From: Clostridium sp. | Lineage (GTDB): Bacteria; Bacillota; Clostridia; Lachnospirales; Lachnospiraceae | DNA: 64,000 bases | Reading direction: 5' to 3' | NCBI GenBank assembly: GCA_018377235.1 | Contig: JAGZZT010000012.1 | Coordinates: 23,920-87,919 of the forward strand | Shown: positions 50,371 to 59,256 of the stretch, one piece after another | Numbering within the stretch: position 1 is the stretch's first letter | Layout of the letters: every line of letters starts with the position of its first letter | Notes under the pieces: generated by a model | What the model was told of the DNA's origin: nothing | What the model saw: the letters and a program-made list of their open reading frames with translations, nothing else | The model's database searches: none | Translations under genes and position numbers: made by a program

Positions 50371-51483
50371 ATGAACAGACATGAAGACAGGCTGCGGCAT
50401 TTTCCCACTCCGAAAACCAAGGCGGCTAATATCGCTGTTACGATGGCGTTTCTCTTCACCGCTACCGCTGTCTCTTTTTTCTTTTTTAAAAAAATGAAGG
50501 ATCCTTCCTCCAGCATCAGCTTGTGTTATATTCTGGCTCTGTTTTTGACAGCCCGGTATACAACAGGCTATTTTTACGGTGTATTGTCAGCACTAATCAG
50601 CGTAGGATGTGTAAATTTTCTCTTTACCTATCCGTATTTTGAACTGAACTTTACCCTGAGCGGTTATCCCATGAGTTTTATCGCTATGTTCACTATCTCC
50701 ATCATCACCAGCGCCTTGACAACGAATATCAAGGAGCAGGCCCGGATTATCTCAGAGCGTGAAAAGCTTTTAATGGATGCAGAAAAAGAAAAAATGAGAG
50801 CTAATCTGCTGCGGGCCATTTCCCACGACCTGCGGACGCCTCTCACCAGCATTATTGGTTCCAGCACCGTCTACCTGGAAAATGAAACCCACCTGACGGA
50901 TACAGAGAAAAAATCTCTGGTAAGCCATATTTTAGAGGATTCCAACTGGCTGCTGAATATGGTGGAAAATCTGCTTTCCGTCACGAGAATTAACAACGAG
51001 ACAGCCCGTGTTAACACTTCCATGGAACCGGTGGAAGAAGTGATGGGAGAGGCCGTCAGCCGGCTGAAAAAGCGGATTCCAGACGCTCCCATCCAGGTTC
51101 GGGTTCCGGATGAAATTTTAATTATTCCCATGGACGCCATCTTAATCGAGCAGGTTCTCATTAATCTGATGGAAAATGCAGTAGTACATTCAAACAGTAC
51201 GAAGCCCATTGAATGTTTTGCAGATTCATCATCTGATTTCGTTACTTTTCATGTGAGAGACTATGGAGTCGGAATCGCCCCGGAAAAGCTGAACACTATC
51301 TTTGATGGTTCCTCCTCCACTGCCAGCACATCCACTGACGGAAGGAAAGGAATGGGAATTGGACTTTCTATCTGCAAAACTATTATAAATGCCCACGGCG
51401 GCACTCTGGCCGCCTTCAACCACCCCGACGGGGCGGAATTTTATTTTAAGCTTCCAAAGGAGGACTCAAACATTGTCTCATAA
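50371..51483 (+). CDS. KdpD-like sensor histidine kinase, short form
   Basis: A 370-residue membrane kinase that matches only the C-terminal half of KdpD. Four hydrophobic segments (DUF4118-type, about residues 20-120) precede a HisKA motif SHDLRTPLTSIIGSS (about 150-165) and a HATPase (NLMENAVVHS, VRDYGVGIAPE, GKGMGIGLSIC). The large N-terminal KdpD and Usp domains are missing, as in many Firmicutes. The gene overlaps the response regulator gene by 11 nt. No kdpFABC potassium pump genes are in the window, so the signal may not be potassium. Confidence 0.85.
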   Translation: MNRHEDRLRHFPTPKTKAANIAVTMAFLFTATAVSFFFFKKMKDPSSSISLCYILALFLTARYTTGYFYGVLSALISVGCVNFLFTYPYFELNFTLSGYPMSFIAMFTISIITSALTTNIKEQARIISEREKLLMDAEKEKMRANLLRAISHDLRTPLTSIIGSSTVYLENETHLTDTEKKSLVSHILEDSNWLLNMVENLLSVTRINNETARVNTSMEPVEEVMGEAVSRLKKRIPDAPIQVRVPDEILIIPMDAILIEQVLINLMENAVVHSNSTKPIECFADSSSDFVTFHVRDYGVGIAPEKLNTIFDGSSSTASTSTDGRKGMGIGLSICKTIINAHGGTLAAFNHPDGAEFYFKLPKEDSNIVS

Positions 51484-52183
51484 AATTTCTATTCTTCTGG
51501 TAGAGGATGAACCAAATATCTGCAACTTTATTACAGCTACCCTCTCTGCCCATGATTATAGAGTTTCCCAGGCACATACAGGCAAGGACGCCCTGTCCAT
51601 CATCACCTCCCAATGCCCGGATTTGATTCTCTTAGATCTGGGACTTCCGGATATGGACGGCATGGAAATTATCCGGCAGGTGAGAACCTGGGCCAGCATC
51701 CCGATTATCGTCATTTCCGCCCGAATCCAGGAACAGGAAAAGGTTCGGGCGCTGGATCTGGGCGCGGATGATTACCTGACAAAGCCTATCGGCACGTCTG
51801 AGCTTTTAGCCCGTATCCGCACCGCCATGCGCCACAGCAACCGGCTGAATACCGATTCTCCTCTGTACAAACGTCCATTTCGAGCAAAAGATCTGATCAT
51901 TGATTTTGACAAGCACATGGTCACTGTCGGAGGACAGGAAACTCATCTGACTCAGAATGAATTCAAGATTATTGCTCTTCTGGCAAAAAATTCCGGCCGG
52001 GTAATGACCTATGACTCCATTATCGAGAATATTTGGGGGCCCTACGCAGACGGCGATAACAGTATCCTTCGCGTCAACATGGCCCATATCCGGCGCAAAA
52101 TCGAAAAAAATCCGGCAGAGCCGGAGTACATTTTTACGGAGATCGGGATTGGATATCGCATGATAGAGGATGAGATGAATTAG
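51473..52183 (+). CDS. KdpE-like response regulator
   Basis: A 236-residue OmpR/PhoB-class regulator. The receiver domain has acidic residues 11-12 and phospho-acceptor Asp-55 (LILLDLGLPD), with KP near residue 104 (LTKPIG). The C-terminal winged helix is about 140-235 (LTQNEFKIIALLAKNSGRV, RVNMAHIRRKIE). The start is probably TTG 51473, because AAAGGAGG lies 9 nt upstream and it overlaps kdpD; longer frames inside kdpD are not family-like. It should be phosphorylated by the adjacent kinase. A hairpin terminator follows. Confidence 0.88.
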   Translation: MSHKISILLVEDEPNICNFITATLSAHDYRVSQAHTGKDALSIITSQCPDLILLDLGLPDMDGMEIIRQVRTWASIPIIVISARIQEQEKVRALDLGADDYLTKPIGTSELLARIRTAMRHSNRLNTDSPLYKRPFRAKDLIIDFDKHMVTVGGQETHLTQNEFKIIALLAKNSGRVMTYDSIIENIWGPYADGDNSILRVNMAHIRRKIEKNPAEPEYIFTEIGIGYRMIEDEMN

Positions 52184-52191
52184 GTAAAGAT

Positions 52192-52261
52192 AGAAAGAGG
52201 GAGAGGGAGAAAGTTTTCTGCGCTTCGCTGAAAGTCGCTGGAAAACTTCTCCCTCTCTTTC
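52192..52261. terminator. Terminator between kdpE-like and gntR; conserved-loop hairpin, copy D
   Basis: Purine-rich and pyrimidine-rich arms (about 52192-52218 with 52240-52261) with loop CGCTTCGCTGAAAGTCGCT. It is bidirectional, serving convergent genes. Confidence 0.75.
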
Positions 52262-52990
52262 TTATATTCCATTGGACTGGTAAACATAAAACGAACAATT
52301 TTCGCCATTAAAAATCTGGATTCCTACGTACAGCGGTTCGTGATCTTGGGTGTACGTCACACTCTCAATAAAAAGGAGAGGTGAACTCTTGCTTACTCCT
52401 AAAAGTTTAGCCTCTGATGCTGTTGGTCTGCAAAGTCCAATCCATTTCTCTGATGCAGAAACAGTTACTTTTGCTTTCTCATGAAGAAATGAAAATAAAG
52501 AATTATTGTCAAATATTTCATCTAATAAAAATGCATATTTTGCTGGAAAATAATTCTTTTCGATAGCCACAGGCTGCCCATCTGCATATCTTAAACGCGA
52601 AATGGAAATTACCTGGCTGTCTTTCTCCAATCCCAATAATTTCCTGGTTTTTTCATCCGGGGATACAAGACAATTTTCCAGCATTTTTCCGCCTGGTTCC
52701 ATCCCCATATAGCGACACATCTCCGTAAAGCTTTGAAGATTTTTCATATCCTTAGTGAATTTTGGTTTTGAAACAAAGGTTCCTTTTCCCTGTTTTTTCT
52801 CTACCAAGCCTTTTTCCACCAAACCGCTGACAGCACTTCTCACGGTAATAATACTCACTCCAAATGTCTTGGCCATTTCACTTTCCGATTGAAGTCTTTC
52901 ACCTGGCTGATAAACTCCACAGCGTATTTTTTCTTCTATTTGATTCATCAACTGTACATATAAGGGGGTCACTGTCTTTCCATCCAGCAT
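52262..52990 (-). CDS. GntR-family regulator with UTRA domain
   Basis: A 242-residue repressor. The N-terminal GntR winged helix (about 10-75) has YQPGERLQSESEMAKTFGVSIITVRSA and GKGTFV. The UTRA ligand domain (about 90-240) shows SISRLRYADGQPVAIEKNYFP and PLLFIESVTYTQDHEPLYVG. In FrlR- and NagR-like proteins UTRA binds a sugar phosphate. It is the last gene of the catabolic locus and likely controls it, responding to an intermediate of that pathway. Confidence 0.9.
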   Translation of the reverse strand: MLDGKTVTPLYVQLMNQIEEKIRCGVYQPGERLQSESEMAKTFGVSIITVRSAVSGLVEKGLVEKKQGKGTFVSKPKFTKDMKNLQSFTEMCRYMGMEPGGKMLENCLVSPDEKTRKLLGLEKDSQVISISRLRYADGQPVAIEKNYFPAKYAFLLDEIFDNNSLFSFLHEKAKVTVSASEKWIGLCRPTASEAKLLGVSKSSPLLFIESVTYTQDHEPLYVGIQIFNGENCSFYVYQSNGI

Positions 52991-53031
52991 AGCTATCGTT
53001 CCTTTATCCTTTTCAATATCATAAGATTGTC

Positions 53032-53051
53032 AAAACATATTAATATGTTTT
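53032..53051. promoter_or_regulatory. 20-bp palindrome upstream of gntR
   Basis: A perfect palindrome AAAACATATTAATATGTTTT in the 109-bp gap between gntR and yjbQ. It is likely an operator for the GntR protein, overlapping a TTGACA on the minus strand. Confidence 0.5.
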
Positions 53052-53099
53052 ACCGGTAACATTATATCCCATTATTTGGTAAAAGGCAAAGAATTTTTC

Positions 53100-53531
53100 C
53101 TATTCCCCCATTATTTGGACTGTATAATGCCTGATTTTAAGACCGTCAAACTCTGCAAAGTAAATATCCTGTGCGCTTCCTCCTGCCATTGTTCCATCAG
53201 AAATCGGAAGAACACAGTGATTTCCACACAACATGGATTTTAAATGTCCCGGAGCGTTTCCGCTGCAGGTTCCATAGCTGGGCAGCATATGCGTATGAAC
53301 ATAAGGGCCGTCAGCAGGTATCAGCCGCTCTAAGGTAAGCTCTATATCCTTTTCCACACAGGGAAGGCTTTCATTAATCATAATTCCTGTAGTAGTATGA
53401 AGCGAAATGACGAAAACGACTCCATTTTTCACTCCGCTTTCCTCCACATCCTTCTTTACCTGCTCTGTAATCTTCACCATATGGAATTCTTCTCTGCTGG
53501 CAATCTCATGGGTAAAGGACTTAATAAGCAT
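53100..53531 (-). CDS. YjbQ family (secondary thiamine-phosphate synthase-type) protein
   Basis: A 143-residue UPF0047/YjbQ protein: VVFVISLHTTTGIMINE, and GNAPGHLKSMLCG with PISDGTMAGGSAQDIYFAEFDG near the C-terminus. It can form thiamine phosphate weakly, but its true role is unknown. It overlaps the end of the amidohydrolase gene by 11 nt, so the two are co-translated. Its presence in a sugar-catabolic locus suggests a small-molecule enzymatic function. Family assignment is firm, function open. Confidence 0.85.
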   Translation of the reverse strand: MLIKSFTHEIASREEFHMVKITEQVKKDVEESGVKNGVVFVISLHTTTGIMINESLPCVEKDIELTLERLIPADGPYVHTHMLPSYGTCSGNAPGHLKSMLCGNHCVLPISDGTMAGGSAQDIYFAEFDGLKIRHYTVQIMGE

Positions 53532-54387
53532 AGTCTCTCACCTCCATTCCTAAGAAAACCTTTGCATTATCTCCCAGAATCTTGTCTAAAACATCCTTTC
53601 GAATCGGCAGCTTCTCCAGTCCCTCTCTGGTTCTGACCTGTCTGAATCTGGGCAGATTCGATCCGAACATAACCTTGTCCATCAGATTATTCTGGAGCCA
53701 TCCCGGCGCCATGTTCTTCATAAAAATCTGATCGTAGTAATTAGCCGGACTGTCCATAAATACAGTAGCCGTATCTGTATACACATTGGGATACTTAAGC
53801 AACATCATAGACAGCTCATCTACCCACGGCCATCCCAGATGAGCCAGACAAAATCTGAGAGATGGGTACTCTGTAGCAATATCTTCATACAGAATCGGCC
53901 TTCCATACTTAGACGGAGAATCCGGCTCCCAGCTGAATCCGCTGTGAAACATAACCGGCTTTTCATACTGCACGCACAGCTTTAACAGGGGTTCCAGCCT
54001 CTTATCGTCAGGATACATCTGAAGATGACTTAAATTCAGCTTCAGGCCTGAAAGCTTTAACTCTGAAAATGCCCGTTCCAGCTGCCCTTTGGCGCCGCAG
54101 TCCCTGGGATCCACACTTGCAAAGCCTATAAATCGCTCTGGCTCCAATTCTACCAGCAGCTTGACTTCTTCGTTGCTGATAATCGGCTGTCCTATTTCTG
54201 CCGAATAGTCCTCTGCCAGAAGCACCGCCTTGTCCACTCCCGCGTGATCCATCACAGCCATGACCTGGCTCATAGGAATAGGAGACGACTTATAAAGCCC
54301 AAATACCTGTTTTCTAAATTCAACTTTTTTCTTGTTCTCGCAAATCGGTCCAAACAGAACCGGATGCACATGCATATCTATTACCAT
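53521..54387 (-). CDS. Amidohydrolase family protein (Amidohydro_2 type)
   Basis: A 288-residue TIM-barrel metal hydrolase. The N-terminal motif is MVIDMHVHP with the HxH metal site, followed by VMFHSGFSWEP and CLAHLGWPWVDE, and a C-terminal KVMFGSNLPRF segment. It resembles decarboxylase/lactonase-type amidohydrolases. It lies 2 nt from the PfkB gene upstream and overlaps yjbQ. The substrate is unknown, but in this locus it probably acts on a sugar-acid or lactone intermediate. Confidence 0.85.
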   Translation of the reverse strand: MVIDMHVHPVLFGPICENKKKVEFRKQVFGLYKSSPIPMSQVMAVMDHAGVDKAVLLAEDYSAEIGQPIISNEEVKLLVELEPERFIGFASVDPRDCGAKGQLERAFSELKLSGLKLNLSHLQMYPDDKRLEPLLKLCVQYEKPVMFHSGFSWEPDSPSKYGRPILYEDIATEYPSLRFCLAHLGWPWVDELSMMLLKYPNVYTDTATVFMDSPANYYDQIFMKNMAPGWLQNNLMDKVMFGSNLPRFRQVRTREGLEKLPIRKDVLDKILGDNAKVFLGMEVRDYAY

Positions 54388-54389
54388 AC

Positions 54390-55202
54390 TTATTCTCTTC
54401 CTCTTCGATGATAAGGTTCAAAAATGCTGACAATTTCTGCTGCCTTTCTGGCTCCCCGTTCCATACATGCCTCAACATCCTCCCCACGGATGATTCCAGC
54501 CATAAAGCCGGAACCATAGGAATCTCCAGCCCCTACCGTATTAACTAAGTGTTCTGTTGTCAGACATTTTTGACGGTAAAACTTCTTTCCATCGTAAGCC
54601 AGAGAACCTTTTTCTCCAAAAGTTGCCAACAGTATCTCAGCGCCTCTTTCGCAACCCATTTTCAGAAGTTCCCTGACCTCCTCTGTCTCCTCTTCAAACG
54701 AGAATATACCATAGTGGATTGAGCTTAAAATCTTCGACACGTCCGGATGCTGATATCTTTTAGAAAAGTCAAAATATATTTTCGTTCCGCTTTTCTTAAT
54801 ATCAGGAAGAAGCTCTGTTACATTCCAGGAAAGATCCGTATGAATATAATCCTGGCTGCATATAAAATCCATATCTTCCTTTGTGGGCCTGTAATCCGGC
54901 ATGACGCCTCTGTCCACAGAATGGTGAACCCTGTCTTTTCCGTTTAACAGCATTTCTATCACAGCCGTCTTTCCCCCAGGAATCACCTGCACGTGAGAGG
55001 TATCTACCTGCCTGATTCTGCACTCCTCTAAAAGCTGCTTTCCATTTTCATCATCGCCTACAGCTGTAACTACAGAAGGCTCTATTTCCTCCACCTGCTC
55101 CATCAGATTAAACAGCAGGTCAATACCGTTTCCAGTCGGATACTGAATCCCCAGATTTTTATAGACATCCATACATGTAAATCCTACCGCTGCAAATTTC
55201 AT
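54390..55202 (-). CDS. PfkB-family carbohydrate kinase
   Basis: A 270-residue ribokinase-type kinase. It starts FAAVGFTCMDVYKNLG, has the PfkB signature EHLVNTVGAGDSYGSGFMAGI (the catalytic aspartate is in GAGDS), and PGGKTAVIEM. Related sequences include fructoselysine and fructosamine kinases; a second PfkB, at 62377, lies in the same locus. ATG 55202 has AGGAG upstream. The frame extension to 55232 would overlap the FGGY gene. It probably phosphorylates a sugar or Amadori product. Confidence 0.88.
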   Translation of the reverse strand: MKFAAVGFTCMDVYKNLGIQYPTGNGIDLLFNLMEQVEEIEPSVVTAVGDDENGKQLLEECRIRQVDTSHVQVIPGGKTAVIEMLLNGKDRVHHSVDRGVMPDYRPTKEDMDFICSQDYIHTDLSWNVTELLPDIKKSGTKIYFDFSKRYQHPDVSKILSSIHYGIFSFEEETEEVRELLKMGCERGAEILLATFGEKGSLAYDGKKFYRQKCLTTEHLVNTVGAGDSYGSGFMAGIIRGEDVEACMERGARKAAEIVSIFEPYHRRGRE

Positions 55203-55221
55203 ACCTTTTCTCCTCTTTTTT

Positions 55222-56751
55222 CTAAACCCCATTATTTAAGTCAGACAGCCTATGGAGGCTGTCCTTATTATCTTCATACAATCTGCAGAACAGCTCATAA
55301 TACGGGCGGTACAGCTTCGTCCGCTTCTCATCCGGTGTATATATTCTCTTAATATTTATAATATCCCTCAGCTCTTCAAACCCCTTAAAATGTCCGACTC
55401 CAATGGCTGCCATCAGAGCGTCCCCATAACATGCCCCGACAGTCTCTTCCCCAACTGCCACTGGAATGCCTGTAATATCGGCTGTCATCTGCATCCAGAC
55501 AGGATTTTTCGTTCCTCCTCCAGCCGCTAAAATTCTGGTCGGCTCAATTCCCTTTTCCCTGAAAATTTCAATATGCTGAAGGATAGAAAACACAATTCCT
55601 TCCAGTGCAGAACGATATAAGTGTTTTCTGGTATGATTGAGAGTAAGGCCAAACAAAACTCCTCTGGCTGCTGGATCATTAATGGGAGTTCTCTCTCCTG
55701 CAAAATAAGGAAGCGTAATTAAGCCTTCACTTCCTGGTTCTATTTCCTCTATACCCTTCATCATCTGTGCAAAAGAGCTCCCTGGCTCTGTTTTCTCTGC
55801 TTTCAGGCAGTCTGGAAACAACGTATCCCTATACCAATTCTGCAGAGTTCCCGCATTGTTTGTCCCTGCCGCTATGCTGTATCTGCCTGGAATGACGAAA
55901 CTATTTCCCCGAACCCGCTCATCTGTTACCATCCGATCTGTACAGCAGTAGAAAAACAGAGAAGATCCAAACTGAACCATCAGATCTCCCGGCGACAGCA
56001 CACCTGTGCTGATGGCCTCTGCCGCTGAGTCTCCCGTTCCTACAATCACAGGAATCCCTGGAACAAGGCCAGTTTCTGCTGCCGCCTCTTTTGTCACACA
56101 TCCGGCAATATCTGTTACCGCATAACCCTCAGCCAGCTGGTCAGGGCTGCAGATGGGATCGCACAGTTCTTTTCTGATTGTTCCGTCCATCCGGTAGAAT
56201 GGGCGAAATGACGCAATACCTAAAAACCGATCGATGGTATAATTGCCTGTCAGCTTTGCAGTGACATATGAAGATCCTGTTAAAAATTTATAGGCTTTTT
56301 TATAAATTTCCGGCTCTTTTTTCTTTAGCCATAGGATCTTGGCTGCTACGTCTCCAGAACAGAGTGGACGTCCAAACAGTTCCTGAACCCGCTCTTCCCC
56401 ATAGTAACTGGTTATCTCCTCCATTTCTTCCGTACATCTTGCATCAATTCCATACAGAATCGCTTTCCGAAGAGGCCTCCCCTCCTTATCTACAGGAAGG
56501 CAGTCCGCACCCAGAGTGCTGGATCCTACTGCTCTTATCTCTTCTGGAGAAATACCGCTTTTCTGAATCAGTTCTCTGGACAGCTTACAGAAATCTCCCC
56601 ACCAGATCTGTTCTGCATCCTGTTCAAAATATCCTGGAGCTGGATTATCCATAGTATGGCCTACTGACGCCCTTACCTTTACTCTTCCATCCTCTCCTAC
56701 AAGCACCCCTTTGCTGGAAAAAGTGCCTATGTCAATCCCCAAAAAATACAT
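55222..56751 (-). CDS. FGGY-family carbohydrate kinase (xylulokinase-like)
   Basis: A 509-residue kinase with the two-domain FGGY fold. The N-terminal phosphate site is LGIDIGTFSSKGVLV, followed by GTGDSAAEAISTGVL, FAGERTPINDPAARG and RILAAGGGTKNPVWMQMTADI near the C-terminus. Substrates include xylulose, ribulose, glycerol and erythritol; the exact sugar cannot be told. It lies between PfkB and BtpA genes in the same direction, 17 nt downstream of BtpA, supporting a single operon. Confidence 0.9.
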   Translation of the reverse strand: MYFLGIDIGTFSSKGVLVGEDGRVKVRASVGHTMDNPAPGYFEQDAEQIWWGDFCKLSRELIQKSGISPEEIRAVGSSTLGADCLPVDKEGRPLRKAILYGIDARCTEEMEEITSYYGEERVQELFGRPLCSGDVAAKILWLKKKEPEIYKKAYKFLTGSSYVTAKLTGNYTIDRFLGIASFRPFYRMDGTIRKELCDPICSPDQLAEGYAVTDIAGCVTKEAAAETGLVPGIPVIVGTGDSAAEAISTGVLSPGDLMVQFGSSLFFYCCTDRMVTDERVRGNSFVIPGRYSIAAGTNNAGTLQNWYRDTLFPDCLKAEKTEPGSSFAQMMKGIEEIEPGSEGLITLPYFAGERTPINDPAARGVLFGLTLNHTRKHLYRSALEGIVFSILQHIEIFREKGIEPTRILAAGGGTKNPVWMQMTADITGIPVAVGEETVGACYGDALMAAIGVGHFKGFEELRDIINIKRIYTPDEKRTKLYRPYYELFCRLYEDNKDSLHRLSDLNNGV

Positions 56752-56768
56752 TCTGCTCCCCCTCCCTG

Positions 56769-57572
56769 CTACAGGGTATTTCTGTATTCCTTTACTGCCT
56801 GCATAAATTCCTGTACCCTTGTTTTTTCCACAAAATTTTCAAATTTTCCATCCTTCTTAAATGCAGTTCCCACACATGCTCCATCGCTCTGTGACAGCTT
56901 TTCTGCGATATTCTCTTTTGTACAGCCTGTGTTGCAGAAAACAGGAATATCTCCCGCCACATTCTTAACACGCGTTACCAGGCTGGAATCTGTCTCAGAA
57001 CCTGCGCTGGCTCCTGAGACACATAAACCATCCGGAAAACAGTGAAAAATCATGGATTTCGTAATCTTTTCGAGATTTCTCTCCGCCATGTAAACATCCG
57101 ATTCCGGATTTACCTTAAAAAGCAGCTTGAGATCATGAAGACCTAAGGCAGCCTTTCTTCTCAATGTTTCAGGAATATTAGTATCTGTAATTCCATTTTC
57201 TCCGATGTAAGCTCCTGTAAAGGTACTTCTCACAAAGTTTGCTCCTGTAGCTGCCGCCAGATCAATCGTTGCCAATGGGTTGGAGACAATGTTTACGCCA
57301 AAGGGAACCTTGATATCTCTTGCCAGTTCCCCCACAATTCTTCCCATAGCTGCCACCGTAACATAAGATACCTTTTTCTCATAGGGAAGGCTGAACTCAT
57401 TTGCAATCAGAATTCCATCTACACCGCCATCCTGAAGCGCATTCAGCTCTTCTCTGGCCTTCTCTATCACAGAGCTCATAGAGCCCTCGAATAATGGATC
57501 GCCCGGCAAAGCTCTCAGATGAAGCAGTGCAATAATCGGTTTCTCTACTTTAAACAATTCTTTGGTCCACAT
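56769..57572 (-). CDS. BtpA/SgcQ-family protein
   Basis: A 267-residue TIM-barrel protein. Typical motifs are PIIALLHLRALPGDPLFEG, GVDGILIANEFSLPY, PFGVNIVSNPLATIDLAA and NFVRSTFTGAYIGENG. The family also includes SgcQ of enteric bacteria, in a putative sugar-catabolic cluster; its activity is not settled (nucleosidase- or aldolase-like proposals). Here it sits between a sugar isomerase and an FGGY kinase, supporting a carbohydrate role. Start and length agree with the family. Confidence 0.85.
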   Translation of the reverse strand: MWTKELFKVEKPIIALLHLRALPGDPLFEGSMSSVIEKAREELNALQDGGVDGILIANEFSLPYEKKVSYVTVAAMGRIVGELARDIKVPFGVNIVSNPLATIDLAAATGANFVRSTFTGAYIGENGITDTNIPETLRRKAALGLHDLKLLFKVNPESDVYMAERNLEKITKSMIFHCFPDGLCVSGASAGSETDSSLVTRVKNVAGDIPVFCNTGCTKENIAEKLSQSDGACVGTAFKKDGKFENFVEKTRVQEFMQAVKEYRNTL

Positions 57573-57574
57573 AT

Positions 57575-58333
57575 TTAATCCTCCATATACATTCTCAAAT
57601 TCTGAACATTTTTCTTATCATAGTAAAATGGATCCAGGTAGTAGGCAGGATCCGTCAGTTCCTGTGTAAAATACCCTTCATATCCATTCTTTATCATTAC
57701 CTCTAAATCCTCTCTCAGATTCCTGGTTCCCTGTCCCCATATGTAGTGTCCATAAGGATTGCAGTCCTGGAAATGAGCATGGGCGATATTTTCCTTTCCA
57801 AATACATCAAACCAGTCCTGAATACTCTCACCAGCAACAGACATAGCCGTAAGGTCTATCATAACTTTGAAGTTCGGGTGATTGACTCCGTCAAACAGAC
57901 GCTTCATCTGGGAAAGGCTGTATCCAATCTTAGACTCCTGTGGCCGCAGAGATTCCGCCACGATGGTAATGTTATTTTGTTCCGCTACCTCAGCAAGCAT
58001 CTGATGCATCTCTATAGCTCTTTTAAGTCCTTCCTCTTCCGGCTCATCCCAATAGCCCCAGCCTGAATTGGCTTCCATATATTTAGCTCCCAGAGCAGAT
58101 GCCAGTTTAATTCCATTGGAGAAAAATCCAAAAGTCTTTTTCCTCAGCTCTGGTTCCTTTACGCCGAACTGATAGCCAAATCTACAGTTTTGCGGTGTAA
58201 ATACAGGACAATGCAGGTTTCGTGACTGAAGCTTCTTTAAAATCGGATCCGGCTCCTCATACTCATTAGGATCCAGCCACATCCCCTGATGTCCTCCTAG
58301 CAGTTCCACATTTTTAATTCCCAGATCCACCAT
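57575..58333 (-). CDS. Sugar phosphate isomerase/epimerase, N-terminally truncated
   Basis: A 252-residue xylose-isomerase-like TIM barrel: IKNVELLGGHQG, ANSGWGYWDEPE, VAESLRPQESKIGY, KVMIDLTAMSVAGE and HAHFQDCNPYGHY. Intact relatives, such as the neighbour, have about 20-25 more residues at the N-terminus. In this frame the upstream codons read SLDYFLDR and then lose likeness and reach a TGA, with no ribosome site before the only ATG (58333). The first strand is therefore missing, and translation would depend on the upstream gene overlapping by 37 nt. It may be inactive. FrlC-type epimerases in Amadori catabolism belong to this family. Confidence 0.75.
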   Translation of the reverse strand: MVDLGIKNVELLGGHQGMWLDPNEYEEPDPILKKLQSRNLHCPVFTPQNCRFGYQFGVKEPELRKKTFGFFSNGIKLASALGAKYMEANSGWGYWDEPEEEGLKRAIEMHQMLAEVAEQNNITIVAESLRPQESKIGYSLSQMKRLFDGVNHPNFKVMIDLTAMSVAGESIQDWFDVFGKENIAHAHFQDCNPYGHYIWGQGTRNLREDLEVMIKNGYEGYFTQELTDPAYYLDPFYYDKKNVQNLRMYMED

Positions 58334-59184
58334 CCGATCCAGAAAATAATCCAGGGAACAAACGCTTCCAATGCCTTCCAGTTCTTTTCATCTGCTTCCC
58401 TGGGGTTGTTGAGATATCTTGGGTCATTTACAGAAAGACTTAAATACCCCGTATAGTGATATTGTTCGATCCAATTGAAATGGTCTTCCAGAGGTCTGAG
58501 TCCGTCCCCCCAGGCAAGTCTGCCGCCAGGTCTTCCGTCTGTAAATCGAATATGACGTACCTTATCTCCCAAAAGCTCAAACCAGTCCTTCATAGTCTCT
58601 CCAGCCAAGCCTGACGCCGTCAAGTCCAGACATGCCTGCACGTTTTCACTATCCACAGCCTTAAGCAGGCGGTTCAGCTCTTCCAGTGTGTTGAACACCG
58701 GAGAATCTCCTGGACACAGGGTTTCCACTGCAAGCAGGATACCATGATCAGAAGCTACCTTTCCCAAACGGACCAGCCGATCCACAGCCCGTTCAAATAT
58801 TCGTTCCTTTTCCTCATCCCTGAGGCCTCCGCAGCAGTTTACCACCATAAGCTTTGCTCTCGCCTGCTCTGCCGCCTCCACTGCCTTTTCAAAATAGCCC
58901 ATGGAATGTCTCGCTGCCGTTTTATCCTGAGCGCACAAATTGTAATTATAAACAGTACATTCCGGAGAAAACGCAGCCAGTTTCATTCCATAAGAATCTA
59001 TTTTTCCCCTCAGCTTGCTTACATCTTCAAATCCATAATCGTCCAGAAGGAAATGCGGTCTGGCACACCAGAACTCAATTGACTGAACTCCCAGCTCCCG
59101 CTGGCTCTTCAGAAAATAGTCCAGAGTTCTATATTTATAATGCATCCCCATTCCAGCGATCCGTTCTCTCTTTACAAACTTCAT
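58297..59184 (-). CDS. Sugar phosphate isomerase/epimerase with altered C-terminus
   Basis: A 295-residue TIM-barrel isomerase: LDYFLKSQRELGVQSIEFWCA near the N-terminus, LMVVNCCGG, LLAVETLCPGDSP, NVQACLDLTASGLAGE and HIRFTDGRPGGR. Up to EADEKNWKALEAFV it aligns with its neighbour's C-terminus. The following 18 residues (PWIIFWIGWWIWELKMWN) are an out-of-frame reading of the next gene, so the natural end was lost by a deletion at the junction. The enzyme core should be intact. It and its neighbour look like tandem paralogues. Confidence 0.8.
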   Translation of the reverse strand: MKFVKRERIAGMGMHYKYRTLDYFLKSQRELGVQSIEFWCARPHFLLDDYGFEDVSKLRGKIDSYGMKLAAFSPECTVYNYNLCAQDKTAARHSMGYFEKAVEAAEQARAKLMVVNCCGGLRDEEKERIFERAVDRLVRLGKVASDHGILLAVETLCPGDSPVFNTLEELNRLLKAVDSENVQACLDLTASGLAGETMKDWFELLGDKVRHIRFTDGRPGGRLAWGDGLRPLEDHFNWIEQYHYTGYLSLSVNDPRYLNNPREADEKNWKALEAFVPWIIFWIGWWIWELKMWNC

Positions 59185-59207
59185 AGCTTTTCCTCCCTAC
59201 ACGTTTT

Positions 59208-59243
59208 AAGGCCGGCTCTGTAAAACATTTACAGACCGGCCTT
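59208..59243 (-). promoter_or_regulatory. GC-rich hairpin between the GltS-like and isomerase genes
   Basis: AAGGCCGG/CCGGCCTT with inner CTGTAAA/TTTACAG pairing. The T run is on the plus strand, so in the direction of the operon it is a stable stem without a U tract, more a processing or attenuation element than a terminator. Confidence 0.45.
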
Positions 59244-59256
59244 TTTTCAGCTTTTA

